From Salvator merianae (taxonomy: Eukaryota; Chordata; Lepidosauria; Squamata; Teiidae): DNA of 64,000 bases. Below the pieces are notes generated by a model. It was not told the DNA's origin. It saw nothing but the letters and a program-made list of their open reading frames with translations, and did not search any database. A program made the position numbers and the translations under genes. Shown piece by piece: positions 10,898 to 21,612 of this stretch (the first letter of the stretch is position 1; every line of letters starts with the position of its first letter). The stretch spans positions 102,437,174-102,501,173 of the forward strand of contig QVOM02000112.1 in the NCBI GenBank assembly GCA_003586115.2, read 5' to 3'.

Positions 10898-12120
10898 ATG
10901 CTGTATAATCAATACCATGACAGAGCAGACTAATTAGTCTGTTTTATCATGTTAGTGCAAAAACACTCAAGGTTTCCAGCCAGAGCATCCCCTTCCTCAC
11001 TTATCTGAAAGTATGTTTGCCTGCCAGACCTCACACAAGGTTTCTTTCTAACGTTGCCCTCTCTTGGGTACTGCTTGCTTTCCCCAGTGGTATTATTTGT
11101 AGTTAAAGGTATCTTCAAAATTATGTACCAGATGGGAGGATAATTTTCACCACTGCTAATCTGGATCAAGACAAGACCATTCCAGATCTGAGTCCTGCAC
11201 AGCTGTTTTTTCTTCAACATCATATTATTGCACACTTAAATATTCTTTCTATGAACTAGCATTTGGTTGGACTTTTGAAATCTACTCTAGAAAATCTAGT
11301 GGATGTTTCAAAGTGCTGAGCAAGGCAGAAGAATTAACTGCAAGGATGGGTCCAAAAATCAAGAATACTAATTTGGCCAAATTTTGAGAAATTAGGGAAT
11401 ACTGTATTGAGAATTTGAGCTTGCAGGTCTAACCCATCCTCCATATTCACAGAATTCTGTTTTATACCCTCATACGTTTGTTCAGTGTTTTTTCTGTGTC
11501 CAAACCAACCAAGAAACAAGAAAACCGATGCCATCCAATACCATAAATGTAACTTGGAAGGAAGAATTTATACCTGGCCATAATATGGAAGGTCATGTTT
11601 CCTGCCCATGATTTACTAGCCAGAAATGTAGCTGCACCACTGTTCAGATGTATCATGCTGGTCTGGTGCTCATGTGAATGGACTTAATAGAAGCAAATTT
11701 ATACCCAGAGTGGTTGGGTGAGCATGTGAGCCATCACAGAGAATGGTAAGCAGCTACTTTCTGAAAGGCACACAAGCAAGATGAACTTGTAACACTTAAT
11801 TACAGCCAAAGTGTTTTATGGAGAGGAAGTTCATAGATATATAATTAGCAGCTATGCTGATGGCTCACATGCTTTGCTTTTCTGTTGACACCTGCTGGTT
11901 TGTGCACATCATACAGCTTGGCTAGGTTACATCCAGCTGGAAGGAACTTCCTTGCAAGAAGCTATTTTTGAAGGCCACAGTGCTCATTCTTTCTGATTGT
12001 AAAATGAAAGACAGCCAAAAGTAAACTTAACTCATAGAAAAGGGCCACCCTGAATGAAAAAAGATTGTATGGTATTAGCTGCTAATGAAGCACAAGAAGC
12101 TTAAAGCAATCTGTATCTGT
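10898..12120. other. No gene recognised; unique AT-rich sequence
   Basis: Three minus-strand frames of 64-101 codons occur (10930-11656). They show no motif, no splice-site pattern I would trust and no repeat similarity to other parts of the window. Confidence 0.45.
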
Positions 12121-12124
12121 CATG

Positions 12125-12190
12125 TAGACCAGGGCTCTTCAACCTGGTGCCCTCTAAATGTTACTCAACTACAAGTCCCAACATTCTTTT
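12125..12190 (+). repeat. Dispersed repeat fragment (CTCTTCAACCTGGTGCCCTC type)
   Basis: GACCAGGGCTCTTCAACC followed by GGTGCCCTCTAAATG and CAACTACAAGTCCCAACATTC is a recognisable short pattern repeated widely in lizard genomes. Only a fragment remains, and I do not assign a class. Confidence 0.4.
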
Positions 12191-12214
12191 GAAGAGGTCC
12201 AGGCAGTAGATGTG

Positions 12215-12270
12215 ACTCTCCTCCCTTTTCATTCTCACAACAACCCTGTGAGGTTGGTGAGGCAGGGAGG
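12215..12270 (+). repeat. MIR/CORE-SINE or L2-like tail fragment
   Basis: TTCTCACAACAACCCTGTGAG followed by GTTGGTGAGGCAGGGAG resembles the conserved region of old MIR/L2-class retroposons of amniotes. It is cut by the hAT insertion at 12288. Confidence 0.4.
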
Positions 12271-12287
12271 CAGGGAATGGTGCAAGG

Positions 12288-13014
12288 TAGGGGTGTGCAC
12301 GAAGTTTCGTGCCACTCGGATTTTCGTCGAATTTCGTGATTTGGTTCCCTTCGCATCGAATGCGAAGGGAAACAAAGATCACGAAATGCGAATTGCGAAG
12401 GTCCCTCAACTTTCGATGCATTTCGGGACCTTCGCAATTTGCCTCTGTCTCATCCCCCTAGGCTGTCAGCGCGCGCGCTGACAGTCTAGGGGAAATGAGA
12501 GACAGCGAGCGGGAGAGGAGGGCGATCAGCGGAAGGACGGGGTTCCCTTCCTTTCCCTTATTCTCCCTCCTCTGCCGTCGCCGCCTGACTCAGCCGGCGG
12601 GAGAGGAGGGCGATCAGCGAAAGGAGGGGTTTCCCTTCCTTTCCCTTATTCTCCCTCCTCTGCCGTCGCCGCCTGACTCAGCCGGCGGGAGAGGAGGGCG
12701 ATCAGCGAAAGGAAGGGGTTTCCCTCCTCTCCCGCTCGCTGTCTCTCATTCCCCCTAGTCTGTCAGTCCCACGCGCACACTGACAGACTGGGGGGGGGGA
12801 AATGAGAGAGAGGCGAGCGCCGTCGGAAACAGAGAAATCAAGGTGAAGGATCTTTTCTTCGCCTTGATTCCTCTGCTTCAGGTCGAGGCGAAAATCTTCG
12901 CCGCGAACACGAAGGGCTTCATTTTCGCACATATTTTTTCGTGCGAAAACGAAGCCCCGTAGCTTCGCAGGAATGTGAAGCGAAAGGGGAAAAGTGCCTT
13001 CGTGCACACCCCTA
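12288..13014. mobile_element. Non-autonomous hAT transposon, 727 bp, with 8-bp TSD GTGCAAGG
   Basis: The terminal inverted repeats are TAGGGGTGTGCACGAAG on the left and TTCGTGCACACCCCTA on the right. The octamer GTGCAAGG is exactly duplicated at 12280-12287 and 13015-13022, which is the hAT signature. Inside are an 88-bp tandem repeat (12509-12745), strong subterminal hairpins (12455-12492 and 12749-12800) and many TTCG/CGAA words that make it very CpG-rich. A 133-codon minus frame overlapping the right part is a by-product of the GC-rich composition and has no transposase motif. Confidence 0.92.
12509..12745 (+). repeat. 88-bp tandem repeat inside the hAT element (2 full units and a partial one)
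   Basis: Units start at 12509, 12597 and 12685, each beginning GCGGGAGAGGAGGGCGATCA. The first two differ at only a few positions; the third stops after about 60 bases. Each unit pairs a purine-rich first half with a pyrimidine-rich second half (CCTTATTCTCCCTCCTCT), so it can fold on itself. Confidence 0.9.
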
Positions 13015-13066
13015 GTGCAAGGGCATCCAGTAAGTTTCCATGACAATACAGATTTGAAAAACTCTA

Positions 13067-13593
13067 GGGCCTTTCTGCACTTACTGCTAAAGTGGCATAA
13101 CAAGGGGACTAGGAGCTGTTGGTACTGTATAAGAGAGGCCCCATTTCCCTGCTAGTATGCGCCATCCACATTGGACAGAGCAGATACTGGTCTAGGCAGC
13201 ACAAAATGGCCACCTAATCAAAAATATCAGTAGACCTTTTAAAAAAGGCCTACTGGTGGTCTAGTAGCCTCTAAAACGGAGCATGGAGGCATGTGGAAGG
13301 GCACACGCCTCTGTGTTCTGGTTTAGCAGGACCCATTTCAGAGGTGCACCTAATTGTGCTTCCGAAATGGGGCTCCCAGGGGCTCGGAGGCCAGGATCCT
13401 GCCCATAGGAGATTACAAGACTGGCTCTGAAGATTGTGCGATCTTTGAGACTGGTGCCGGGGCTGTACCAGAAGAGCCATCCAGATGTGGACAGCCTTGT
13501 TCCCATACACCTGAACCACTTCAGCTGTTTGACTGCTCCAGCTTGACCTGGTCTTGCTGGAGCAGTCTAGTTAAAGTAAGTGTGGAAAGGCCC
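13067..13593 (+). mobile_element. PIF/Harbinger-like MITE, 527 bp, TSD CTA
   Basis: The ends GGGCCTTTCTGCACTTACTG and AAGTAAGTGTGGAAAGGCCC are long inverted repeats, and CTA is duplicated at 13064-13066 and 13594-13596. It is the best-preserved long member of the subfamily shared with 1608-2054 and 6754-7252. It begins 53 bases after the hAT element, so two unrelated transposons nearly abut. Internal frames have no motif. Confidence 0.87.
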
Positions 13594-13596
13594 CTA

Positions 13597-14817
13597 TTCT
13601 CCCACAGGTCCTAGTCCAACCTTCCAGTCAATAGTACGGCACCAAACCCGTTAACTTTGAATCTGAATTCATTCTATCTTTCCCCTTCACACATTTTATA
13701 ATTCCTGTGGCTAATCTATGTATAAACCACTAGGTTCAGTAGGGCTGATTTTCACATAGGAGTGCTTAGGACTGCAGTGATATAGTCCTTTGCTTACTGT
13801 TAAATCTGCTCTTCACCCATGGTCAGTTGCTGTACCATTAAGCAACATTGCCAGAAACTTAGCATAATGAAATGGAGTGATTTGAAGACAGCATGGCTGG
13901 CTGGAATTCCAAATAGAACTAATCTGGACTGGAGCACTCTGTTACAAGTTATACTTGCAGATCTAAATAAATAATAGGGTGAGGTTTTCTGCAACAACAC
14001 AGCATTCAGTTTTGGTAACCATGGTTTTAGAAATGCACATGAGCCTGGGGACAGAGCGGGAGACAGAAAAACAAAAACCAAGGTGATTGGTAGCATATGA
14101 TATCTGCAGAGGAGAAGGAAAATAATTAGCCAGATTTGTTTTAACTTGAACTAGAGAAAGAGGATTACATTAGGATATTCATGAGATAGACGCACATGAG
14201 TTGTATTCAGAACTTTGAATGAACATATAGTGATTGGTGCGGAGGTCTCTGCCATGAGGTATGGTGGAATATGTATTGCTGTAAGTTAGGTGCTAGGAGT
14301 TAGACATTTGCTCCGTTGAATTGGTTTGGGTAAATAGAGACCGTGCCTCCATTGTATAAGCCAGATGCCATTCACAGGCCCTGAGGGTGGCCAGTATCCG
14401 CATCTATCCCTACCAAAGCCTCTGGGGGGAAGTGGTAGCTCCCTCGGGGCCCATCAAAGGTGCCTAAAGCACAGTGCAAAAAAGAGCCTCATTGAAGGCA
14501 CTACCTCATGCACCAAAAGGGCCCTGCTTCATAGAAAAATGGCCACCGCCAGCTTAATAGCCTGCAGTGTCTGTGCATGAAGGCTGTTCAGTGAACATGG
14601 AGCTGGGGAGGTGCCTCAGCCAACTTCTGGCCAGGCCATTATGGCAGAGGTGCTGTGTTAAAGGAAATGTGGCTAGAATTATTGAGACAGAATAGGAATG
14701 CTGACTGGAGAAACTCTTTGAAGCCACTTCTGAGAATAAATATGAGGGCAGGACTCATCAAAGATAGAGTTCCTAGCCAAAGATAGCTTTAGACAGGTTA
14801 CTTGTTTCCAGAATCAT
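13597..14817. other. No gene recognised
   Basis: The sequence looks unique. A minus-strand frame at 13800-14096 and a plus frame at 14365-14580 lack motifs. The GC-richer stretch 14360-14640 may be an unrecognised old repeat. Confidence 0.4.
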
Positions 14818-15590
14818 ACCCTGCCCACTCACAGTGTTCGCACCTGGAAGAGGATGCAATTACTGCAGACCAGGAGTCATCAAGCTGCTCCCGGTCAAGC
14901 TGTGGACAATGGGCCTTTTCGCACTGTAGTGGTAGACCGTTCCAGTCCGCTCGCTAGAACGGAGCGTTCGCACTGCCGCGGGCGCGCGCCTCACCCGAGC
15001 CTGACCGCTTCGTACCCGATCCGAACCCGAAGCTGGATAAGGCAAGACAACAAAAAAGATGTCTTCATCCCAACCTGCGCGATGGAGCGAAGATCGGGCA
15101 CGGTGCTTTCGCACTGTTTGCCTCGGCATCGGACGTGGCTGTTGCGGCTACGCATGCGCGCTCCGCTGCTTCGCATCCGGGGTGCAAAGTTTCCGTACCC
15201 CACTCCACTGCTTCGTAACCCGGTACGAAACTTCGTACCCGGGATAGCCCTTTCGGCTGAGTAACCAAGCTGCCGGTACGAAGCCGGCTTCGTAACCAGC
15301 CCTCTGGGTACGAAGTGGGTGCGAAGGTGCGAAGTGGGTACGAAGCGGGTGCGAAGCGGGTACGGAACTAGCGGCTACCATTCGCACTGTTCCCTCTGCT
15401 GGTCGGCTTCGGGTCCATTCCGCTGGCCGGGAGTGCGAATGGCACCGAGCGTTCCCCAACCTCTCCGGTCCGAAGCCGACTACTGGGAACGGTCTACCGA
15501 GCTCAGTGCGAAAAGGCCCAATGTCTTAGCTGTCCACAGCTAGTAGCATCCAGGAGCCACTTCAGATGCTGTGGCAAATATGCCAAGCAG
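14818..15590 (-). mobile_element. Older MITE, truncated and split by a younger MITE
   Basis: The flanks 14818-14910 and 15520-15590 together match, on the minus strand, the interior of the elements at 9758-10214 and 52029-52499: CACTCACAG.GTT.GCACCTGGAAGAGG, GGTCAAGCTGTGGACA, CTGTCCACAGCTAGTAGCATC. The element at 14911-15519 sits in its GTGGACA...TGTCCAC palindrome. Both outer ends of this older copy are missing. Confidence 0.72.
14911..15519. mobile_element. CpG-rich PIF/Harbinger-like MITE, 609 bp, TSD AAT, nested in an older MITE
   Basis: The terminal inverted repeats are GGGCCTTTTCGCACTG (left) and CAGTGCGAAAAGGCCC (right), extended inward by TAGACCGTTCC / GGAACGGTCTA. AAT is duplicated at 14908-14910 and 15520-15522. 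The interior has many copies of GGTACGAA(G) or its complement TTCGTACC, some as direct runs (GGGTACGAAGTGGGTGCGAAG) and some as palindromes. High CpG content with little decay suggests that it is relatively young or escaped methylation. A 136-codon frame lies across it but has no transposase similarity that I can see. Confidence 0.9.
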
Positions 15591-16140
15591 GACAAATCTC
15601 TGAGTTAGGTCTTCTCCAGGGGAGGCTGGTCCTGTTGCATTGCCTCTGAGCTCCCCTGTGTTCTGAAAATCAGGGGCTATTTGTCCATAGCAGGAAGCCC
15701 TGCTTGAGAATGAGGAGTAGCCTTCATACTAAATTGCTTAAACATTCCACAACCAACTGCTCCTGGCTGGTAGCATCTACCCTCCAGTAACTTCTTAGCT
15801 GAGTCATTTCCTTCTCCTGTTGTTCTCACTTTGAGGAAGCCAATAGAGTGAGCTTTAATTCAACAGTATTTGCTTCTTGCCCTTGGCCTCTAATTTTCAA
15901 CTCGTGTTTCATTGGCAGTCAGCTGACAACCCATGGGAAAGAGGTGCAAGGCTTAGAGTCCTCCCTCCTTCCAGCAATGAGAACAGAGTGAGGTTTGGGG
16001 TGTTTTCACATGGTGCTGTCCATCCCATGCTGTGCTAGTTTATGTTAGACAATTCGCCTCACTTTGGGCTGGATGAGCCCTAGCACGGGCTAAGGGCCAT
16101 CTGCATTTCAGACCATGCTGGCACAGGACTGACCTACATG
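15591..16140. other. No gene recognised
   Basis: No coding motif and no clear repeat ends in this stretch. Confidence 0.4.
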
Positions 16141-16144
16141 CATG

Positions 16145-16213
16145 GGCCCATGACACAAACTGCTAAAAATGATCCACTTCTGGGGCCCTTTCTGGTACTT
16201 TGTGTCATGGGCC
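16145..16213. repeat. Inverted repeat with 15-bp perfect arms
   Basis: GGCCCATGACACAAA (16145-16159) is the exact reverse complement of 16199-16213. The 39-base spacer includes GGGGCCC. This may be the centre of a larger fold-back element spanning roughly 16005-16215. Confidence 0.55.
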
Positions 16214-16836
16214 AGGATGGAAACTTCAATATCGGGGAACTTTTATTCCTTGGCCTCAGAGTTGCACTGCAGTTTTCAGATATCAGTGATTAACAGGTTT
16301 TGCAAAGTTTCTTTTTAGGACTAGAGATCTCATTATTTCAAGCCAGTGACTATTTTGGCTATGGCTCTTGGACGGCTTTTCTAGATGTGTGCACAGAACA
16401 GTTTTTGTGTTTTGTTCTCAGTTGGAACAAAGTACAAAACCCTTCCCAATAGTCTGATCATGTTGTACATTCCGCCCCTAGGAAACAACACAGACTCTGC
16501 TCAGAGTCCCCTGCTCCCTATGGAAGGATGGGCGCTAGGGAGCTGCAATTGGACTGTGTGGTAGGCACTATAGGTGCTGTCTACCACTCAAGCCATAAAA
16601 GATTGCACTGGTAGAGAGGTTGGAGGATGGGAGGAATCAAGATAGGGTGAGGCTCAAAATGGGATGGGCAGAGGGAGCAAGAGTTGATTGGGGAAGGAGA
16701 GTTCAGGATAGGAAGTGTGGAAAAATGGTCTTAAATGTTCAACAGGAATGAACAGGAGACAAGAAGGAAGATGATAGTGGGGGCTTAGAATTTTTTTTTT
16801 TAAAGCAGGCGGAACACTTGGGAAGTTCTAGTAGAT
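16214..16836. other. No gene recognised
   Basis: Unique-looking DNA with purine-rich stretches near 16620-16780 and a T run at 16791-16801. Confidence 0.4.
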
Positions 16837-16839
16837 TAG

Positions 16840-17150
16840 GGGCCTATTCGCACTTTTAACTAGCGAATGTGCAAACACTCACTAGTGAAATGCGTCTGCA
16901 CTTTGTGGAGGACCTTGCAATTGGGAGCGGGCTACAGCTGCTTCCAATCACTACTTGCTGTGGAAAACAAAATTGTGCCCGATAGCTTTACTGGGAGCAG
17001 CTGGACTGCTCCTGGTAAAGTGTGTTCACACCCGCTTCTAGGTGCAAATGCTGTGTGTCACTTCCCTGGTTGCCATGTGGTCTGAGGGGTCTGTTCCATC
17101 TCGGAATGTTTGCTTGTGAATATTCCAAGGTGGAAAGTGCAGAAAGGCCC
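16840..17150 (+). mobile_element. PIF/Harbinger-like MITE, 311 bp, TSD TAG
   Basis: The ends GGGCCTATTCGCACTTT and AAAGTGCAGAAAGGCCC are inverted repeats, and TAG is duplicated at 16837-16839 and 17151-17153. CACTCACTAGTGAAATGCGTC near the left end is shared with 394-704, and in reverse with 3505-3972. It has no coding capacity. Confidence 0.85.
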
Positions 17151-17153
17151 TAG

Positions 17154-19990
17154 GTCTGGATTTATTCAGATGTCAGAAGAAGCCCCCTTTTTTTTTCAAA
17201 GTTGGGGAACCTTTTATTAGAGCCACTCAAACATATCCCCCTCAGAATCGATAACTTTTTAAATAATAATAATAATAAAATACTAGTTGTTTTCCTCACT
17301 TAGTGATATTGCGTACATCATCTAAAGAATAATATTACGTGATTACTTGACTGTATAAAATATATTAATTTATGGCATCATGTTCACAGTATCTTAGCAG
17401 ACCTTTTTCTTTCTTTCTTTTTTTTGAGGGGGATATAATTTCAGATTTTTTTCTTTCCCCCCCCTTTTGAAAATTAATATATATTTATATTATTTTTAAA
17501 AAACATCAAGAAAGCCAATATAAACAGACTGAAAAACAATGGAACTAATCAGTGCTAGTGGCAAAATACAGACTCAAAAGTTGAGATACATTTGGAATAA
17601 GAGAGTTCAACGTACTGGGAGCAGTCAGAAAAAAACAATAAGCCCATTTTGAAATGGGTGTTTTGTCCTGAATTTGGAACCTTGGAATGCCCTTGTTCTA
17701 AGTTGGAATGTTGTGAACTTGAAATGTTTTTCCTCCCAACTCTATTATGAGCTGTTTTCTATGTTTACTATACTTTCTAATCTAAGAGATAAGGAGGCAA
17801 ATGAACAAGGAGGTATAGTGGCAGGAGAATGTCATGTATTGGTTATTAAAGCAAAAGTCTGCTTTCTCAGTAGATGGGAAATTATTTTCAGTCTGCACAT
17901 ACACAGGTTTCCCTGATCTTCCAAATACTGCATCCTTCAGCTGATAAATTTGCTGGCTAGGAGAAACAGAGTTATCTCTGCGGTTCCATCCTTAGTGAAA
18001 TTCACAACTCTGCTTTCTGCAGGCCTTTTGGCATATGGAAATATTGATTTTATTCTTTTTTTATACCTGCTCAACTCAGGCCGTATAGCTGGACTTCCTC
18101 TCCTCTGCTGATTATTGTTTAATTTAAAGCTTTTAAAACACTATCTTATGTTCTCGTAGGATTGGTCCTCACTTGGCAAAATGTACATTAATCTTCATCC
18201 AAAGTCACTCAACATGAGTAGCAAACTATGATTTGACCTGAACAGGGGTTAGAATTGTTCTGCATTTTTAAGTGTGTGAAAATGTCATAATTGCACAAGA
18301 ATAGCACCTATCTTCGCAGATGCAACAAACTATGATATAAAGAGTGTCTTCTAGAAGGGGAATTGGAAGTTGAATGCTCTGCTTCCCACTTATCTATCCT
18401 AAACTGATGTGAATTTGACAAGGAAATCAAAACAAGATGCTTTAGAAAAGGCATCTCAGTCTGAAGTACAGACACTAGCTGCATAACAAGAGCCATTTCT
18501 TGGAAACATTATGCCTAAAACAGTCCAGTAAAGCCTATCAAGGCACTTAAGGCTCATCTGATTCAACAAAAATTGCTTAAAAGGAAATAAGAGCTCTTTC
18601 ATCATGAAATACACATGCACTTTCTCCAGGGTGCAGAACAGAGTCCCAGTGAACGTCCATGCTTGAACTACATACAAACCCATACAAGTTTGGCTCGCTT
18701 GCCATATCTCTTCTATTTTTATCTGTGATTTAAGTATTACAGCGTAGAGAAGACTATGGAGAAGTAAAGGTGGGACAGAGGGGTACTACTGAGTAAAAGT
18801 ATGCATGTACATCATTTTTTGTCATGTAAGATTAACTTTCATCCATATATGAGGGATGTATCTCTGACCCCGGCTACCTGGAAACGTAATTGTTCAGTGA
18901 TCTTTAATCATAGGTCATGTTTCTACTGGGATGGTAGACTGGCCCAGGGGACTCACAACCCACTGGAATGTATCATCTGCACTACAAATGCAGTGATACT
19001 GCAAGTGGATGAGGTGCTGGAGTGGGATACAGAGTGAAAATGGCGCCATATACCACTCCAAGTGTGGACTGCTTGTAAGTGGTCCCTATTATTGTAAGTG
19101 AGGCATGCAGCATTTCAGCTGGTATACAAGACAGCAATCTATGTGTGAAAAGCACACTGGCTGTGGTCTAGTATACTACTTCCCATGCCATTTTTCTGGG
19201 TACCTGGGAGTGGCACTGGAAGTGTGCCATTTCGTGGTACCTGGCCAAAATGGCCCTGGCTAGCAACTTTGGAAGTTGGGCCAGGATGGGCTGCCTGCAA
19301 TAAGGGTGGCCCATGGCATGCACCAGCGATAGCCTGGCCAGTCATGGGGCGGGGTGCCATGGTGCAGGATAGCCCATGTTATACGGAAAAGTTTGCAGAG
19401 TCCTGAAAGCTCAGAACACTGCCAGGGACCTCTTTAGAGCAACCCCTGCAAACCCCCTCCCCCAGTTTTTAGGGATCATTGTTTAGTCTGAGTGGGGAAA
19501 TCTAACACACTATATACTAATGTAACTTTTTGACACCCCTTTTTCTTTTGCTGCATTTTACTGCTTATTTGATATCTCCTTGCAAGCCATATACTCTGTA
19601 TGCTGTAGATCAGGCTTTATCCAAAGGTCAAGCTTCTCATTAACTTGATTGATAGTTTTAAAAATCAGTTTTGAGGTAGGTGCTCATTTCTTTTCAGGCC
19701 ATCTCTACTTATACATGGAGGTCCCTGCAGCCAGCTGAGAAGAAAACTTCGCAGATTTGTCCATGGAGTGAATAGACATTGAGCTCAAGTCAAGACCATA
19801 TTTAACTTTTTCTTTCCAGTGTTCAGTTCAGACATATCCTGATGGAGGGCGAGGCAACTAAAAGAAAGAGGTCTTGGGGTCAGAACAGGTACAATTTAAT
19901 GGTATGCGAGACAGTTAAGGTTGCAACTCATATGGAGCTACACAGAGAATGCATACGCTATTAAAGTGATTTCACTCACAGGCACCTAGA
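17154..19990. other. Long stretch without a recognisable gene
   Basis: AT-rich and mostly unique. It holds small AAT and CTTT/T simple tracts (17264-17280, 17402-17462). Minus-strand frames at 18308-18683 overlap in two phases but show no motif. The segment 18940-19400 is GC-richer and may be an old unrecognised repeat. Confidence 0.4.
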
Positions 19991-20189
19991 GGAAATTTCT
20001 GTAAGATCTTAAGGAATTTCATAGGGGTGGCTAAGTAAGGCTTCCGTCCACAGTTCACAGTAGCTGTCTGTCATCCTTTGCTGCAGCTGCAGTCACTGAT
20101 TGCGTGTGATATAGTTGGTGGAAAGGGAATACCAAATGGACATTGGAGAAATGGAGGTATTATTTACTAGATGCCTTGAGGTTTCAAAT

Positions 20190-20234
20190 GCCGACCCCAC
20201 CACCAAACGGGACCAAGGCCAAAGAAGAAGAAGA
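20190..20234 (+). mobile_element. 45-bp retroposed LINE/SINE 3' tail with 14-bp TSD
   Basis: The 14-mer TTGAGGTTTCAAAT occurs at 20176-20189 and again at 20235-20248. The 45 bases between them end in an AAAGAAGAAGAAGA tail preceded by ACGGGACCAAGGCC. Long variable TSDs and a purine-rich 3' tail are the signature of target-primed reverse transcription. This is an extreme 5'-truncated insertion. Confidence 0.8.
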
Positions 20235-20399
20235 TTGAGGTTTCAAATACTAACAATAGATTAAGGATAGAAGGGCAAACAGTAGATGGAGATTTGAGAG
20301 GAAAATGGAAGAGGATAGTGGAATATTTGGTGAAGGAAGCAGGGAGTGACCAAGAAAGAAATCAGGTATTAGAAACCTTCCTTATCTTCTAGTTTAGGT

Positions 20400-20522
20400 T
20401 AAAGGGGTGGGTTCACTGAGGGATGGATTATAAATGTATTAATTTCTGGGGTTTTCAATGTTTTATTAGTAATTTGTTTTGATTTTGTAAATAATAAAAA
20501 GTATTTTTTTAAAAAAAAAAAG
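20400..20522 (+). mobile_element. Possible L1-type retrotransposon 3' end with poly(A)
   Basis: TTTTGTAAATAATAAAAAG with an AATAAA-like signal is followed by a T7 run and an A-rich tract ending about 20522. This resembles the 3' end of a 5'-truncated L1 insertion. Upstream sequence shows no ORF2 match that I can confirm, so the assignment is tentative. Confidence 0.35.
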
Positions 20523-20689
20523 AGTTAAAAAATAAATTAAAAAAAAGATTGTGTTTGCTATGGAGAGACCAAAAGGAAAAGAAACAAAATGAAATGGGAA
20601 ACCATGGGAATTGGGTGGGTGTAATTTCAGCCAAGCACTTAAGTTTTTGCTATATTAGCTAGAGGTGTGAAAAACACAATTTTGAATGC

Positions 20690-20795
20690 TGTTTAAATCA
20701 TTTGCTGTTATCACCCATCCAGGGAGTCTCGACCCTGGGACCTTCCACCCTAGGTCCGTAGACCAACTATTTTGCAGAGCTACCATGTTTTGCAC
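20690..20795 (-). mobile_element. tRNA-derived SINE fragment
   Basis: Read on the minus strand, GTAGCTCTGCAAAATAGTTGG resembles an RNA polymerase III A box, and GGTCCCAGGGTCGAGACTCC resembles the B box and T-arm region. AAGGTCCCAGG..C....CCCTGG matches the tRNA-like heads of squamate SINEs. It cannot form an intact tRNA, so it is not called a tRNA gene. Confidence 0.5.
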
Positions 20796-20799
20796 AGAA

Positions 20800-21488
20800 G
20801 AATTAGAAAATATCATCAATTCATCTGCATACAAACTGAGTTTGATTTGTTTCTTCCCAGGGGTATATCCTGTTATGTGTCGATTTTGTCATATACTTGA
20901 GCCCAATGCTTGTATTATCAAGCCTAGCAAAAGAGGGGACAACCCCATCCTTGTTTAGTATGGCTGGTAATTTGCACCTCCTTCATTTTTGAAACCAGTA
21001 TACAGCTCTTGCTTCCTGCACTGTAGATTGCCACTGCTTAAAAACTGACATTTGGAACAAAATATCAAAGTCAAATTCATGCTGACTTCAACACATGATG
21101 TTGGCCTTCGTGTAACTGACTTCCTATGACTTACAAATGCTAATGGAGGCAATTCAACCTGGCTTTTGTTCCTATTCATCTATTAAACACTGAGCTGCTT
21201 AAATAACATCTTGCATATAAAGGTTTAAGCTTTGCACACCCCATCACTTGTAGCTTAGGAACTATATTTATTATGTACTAACCATGGGGAAGTTGCACTA
21301 TATACTATAGAAAAGTGACCTTTGGGCTCATGTTACAGGCCTGGTATTTTTTTAAATGAGCAAGCAGCTCTTTATCAGCCCAATTTAACTGATGCATGGA
21401 ACATTTTCTTTGCAGCATTACAACTGGGTTACCATAAATAATATACACTGGGGTTAAATATCTTTAATAGTCGTGCAAAAGAGGAAAC
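20800..21488. other. No gene recognised
   Basis: Unique AT-rich sequence without recognisable structure. Confidence 0.4.
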
Positions 21489-21489
21489 T

Positions 21490-21612
21490 TCATCAGGTAT
21501 ATCTTCCTGCATTCCAAGGTACATCTGCTGAAATTTTCTTCTTTGCACAGCTATTAAAGATTTAGGAACTCTGACCCGGATTTCAGCAGGCAATCCTAGA
21601 CTACAACTGCCA
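21490..21612 (-). repeat. Dispersed repeat copy (also at 22762-22880)
   Basis: ATCTGCTGAAATTTTCTTCTT, GCACAGCTATTAAAG and a flanking TTTCAGCAGG word match the 22.8-kb copy (CATCTGCTGAAATTCCCTCTT, CAACCATCAAAGG, TTTCAGCAGG). The pattern is common in amniote genomes. I cannot name the class. Confidence 0.45.

Noticed and set aside
12702..13103. 133-codon minus-strand open frame
   Set aside because: It lies within the right half of a hAT MITE and crosses its terminus and TSD into flanking DNA. The openness is explained by GC-rich composition.
14854..15264. 136-codon plus-strand open frame
   Set aside because: It begins in an older MITE and ends inside the nested younger one, so it cannot be an ancestral gene.
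20690..20795. tRNA gene
   Set aside because: Only A-box and B-box-like words are present. No cloverleaf can be formed, so a tRNA-derived SINE fragment is more likely.
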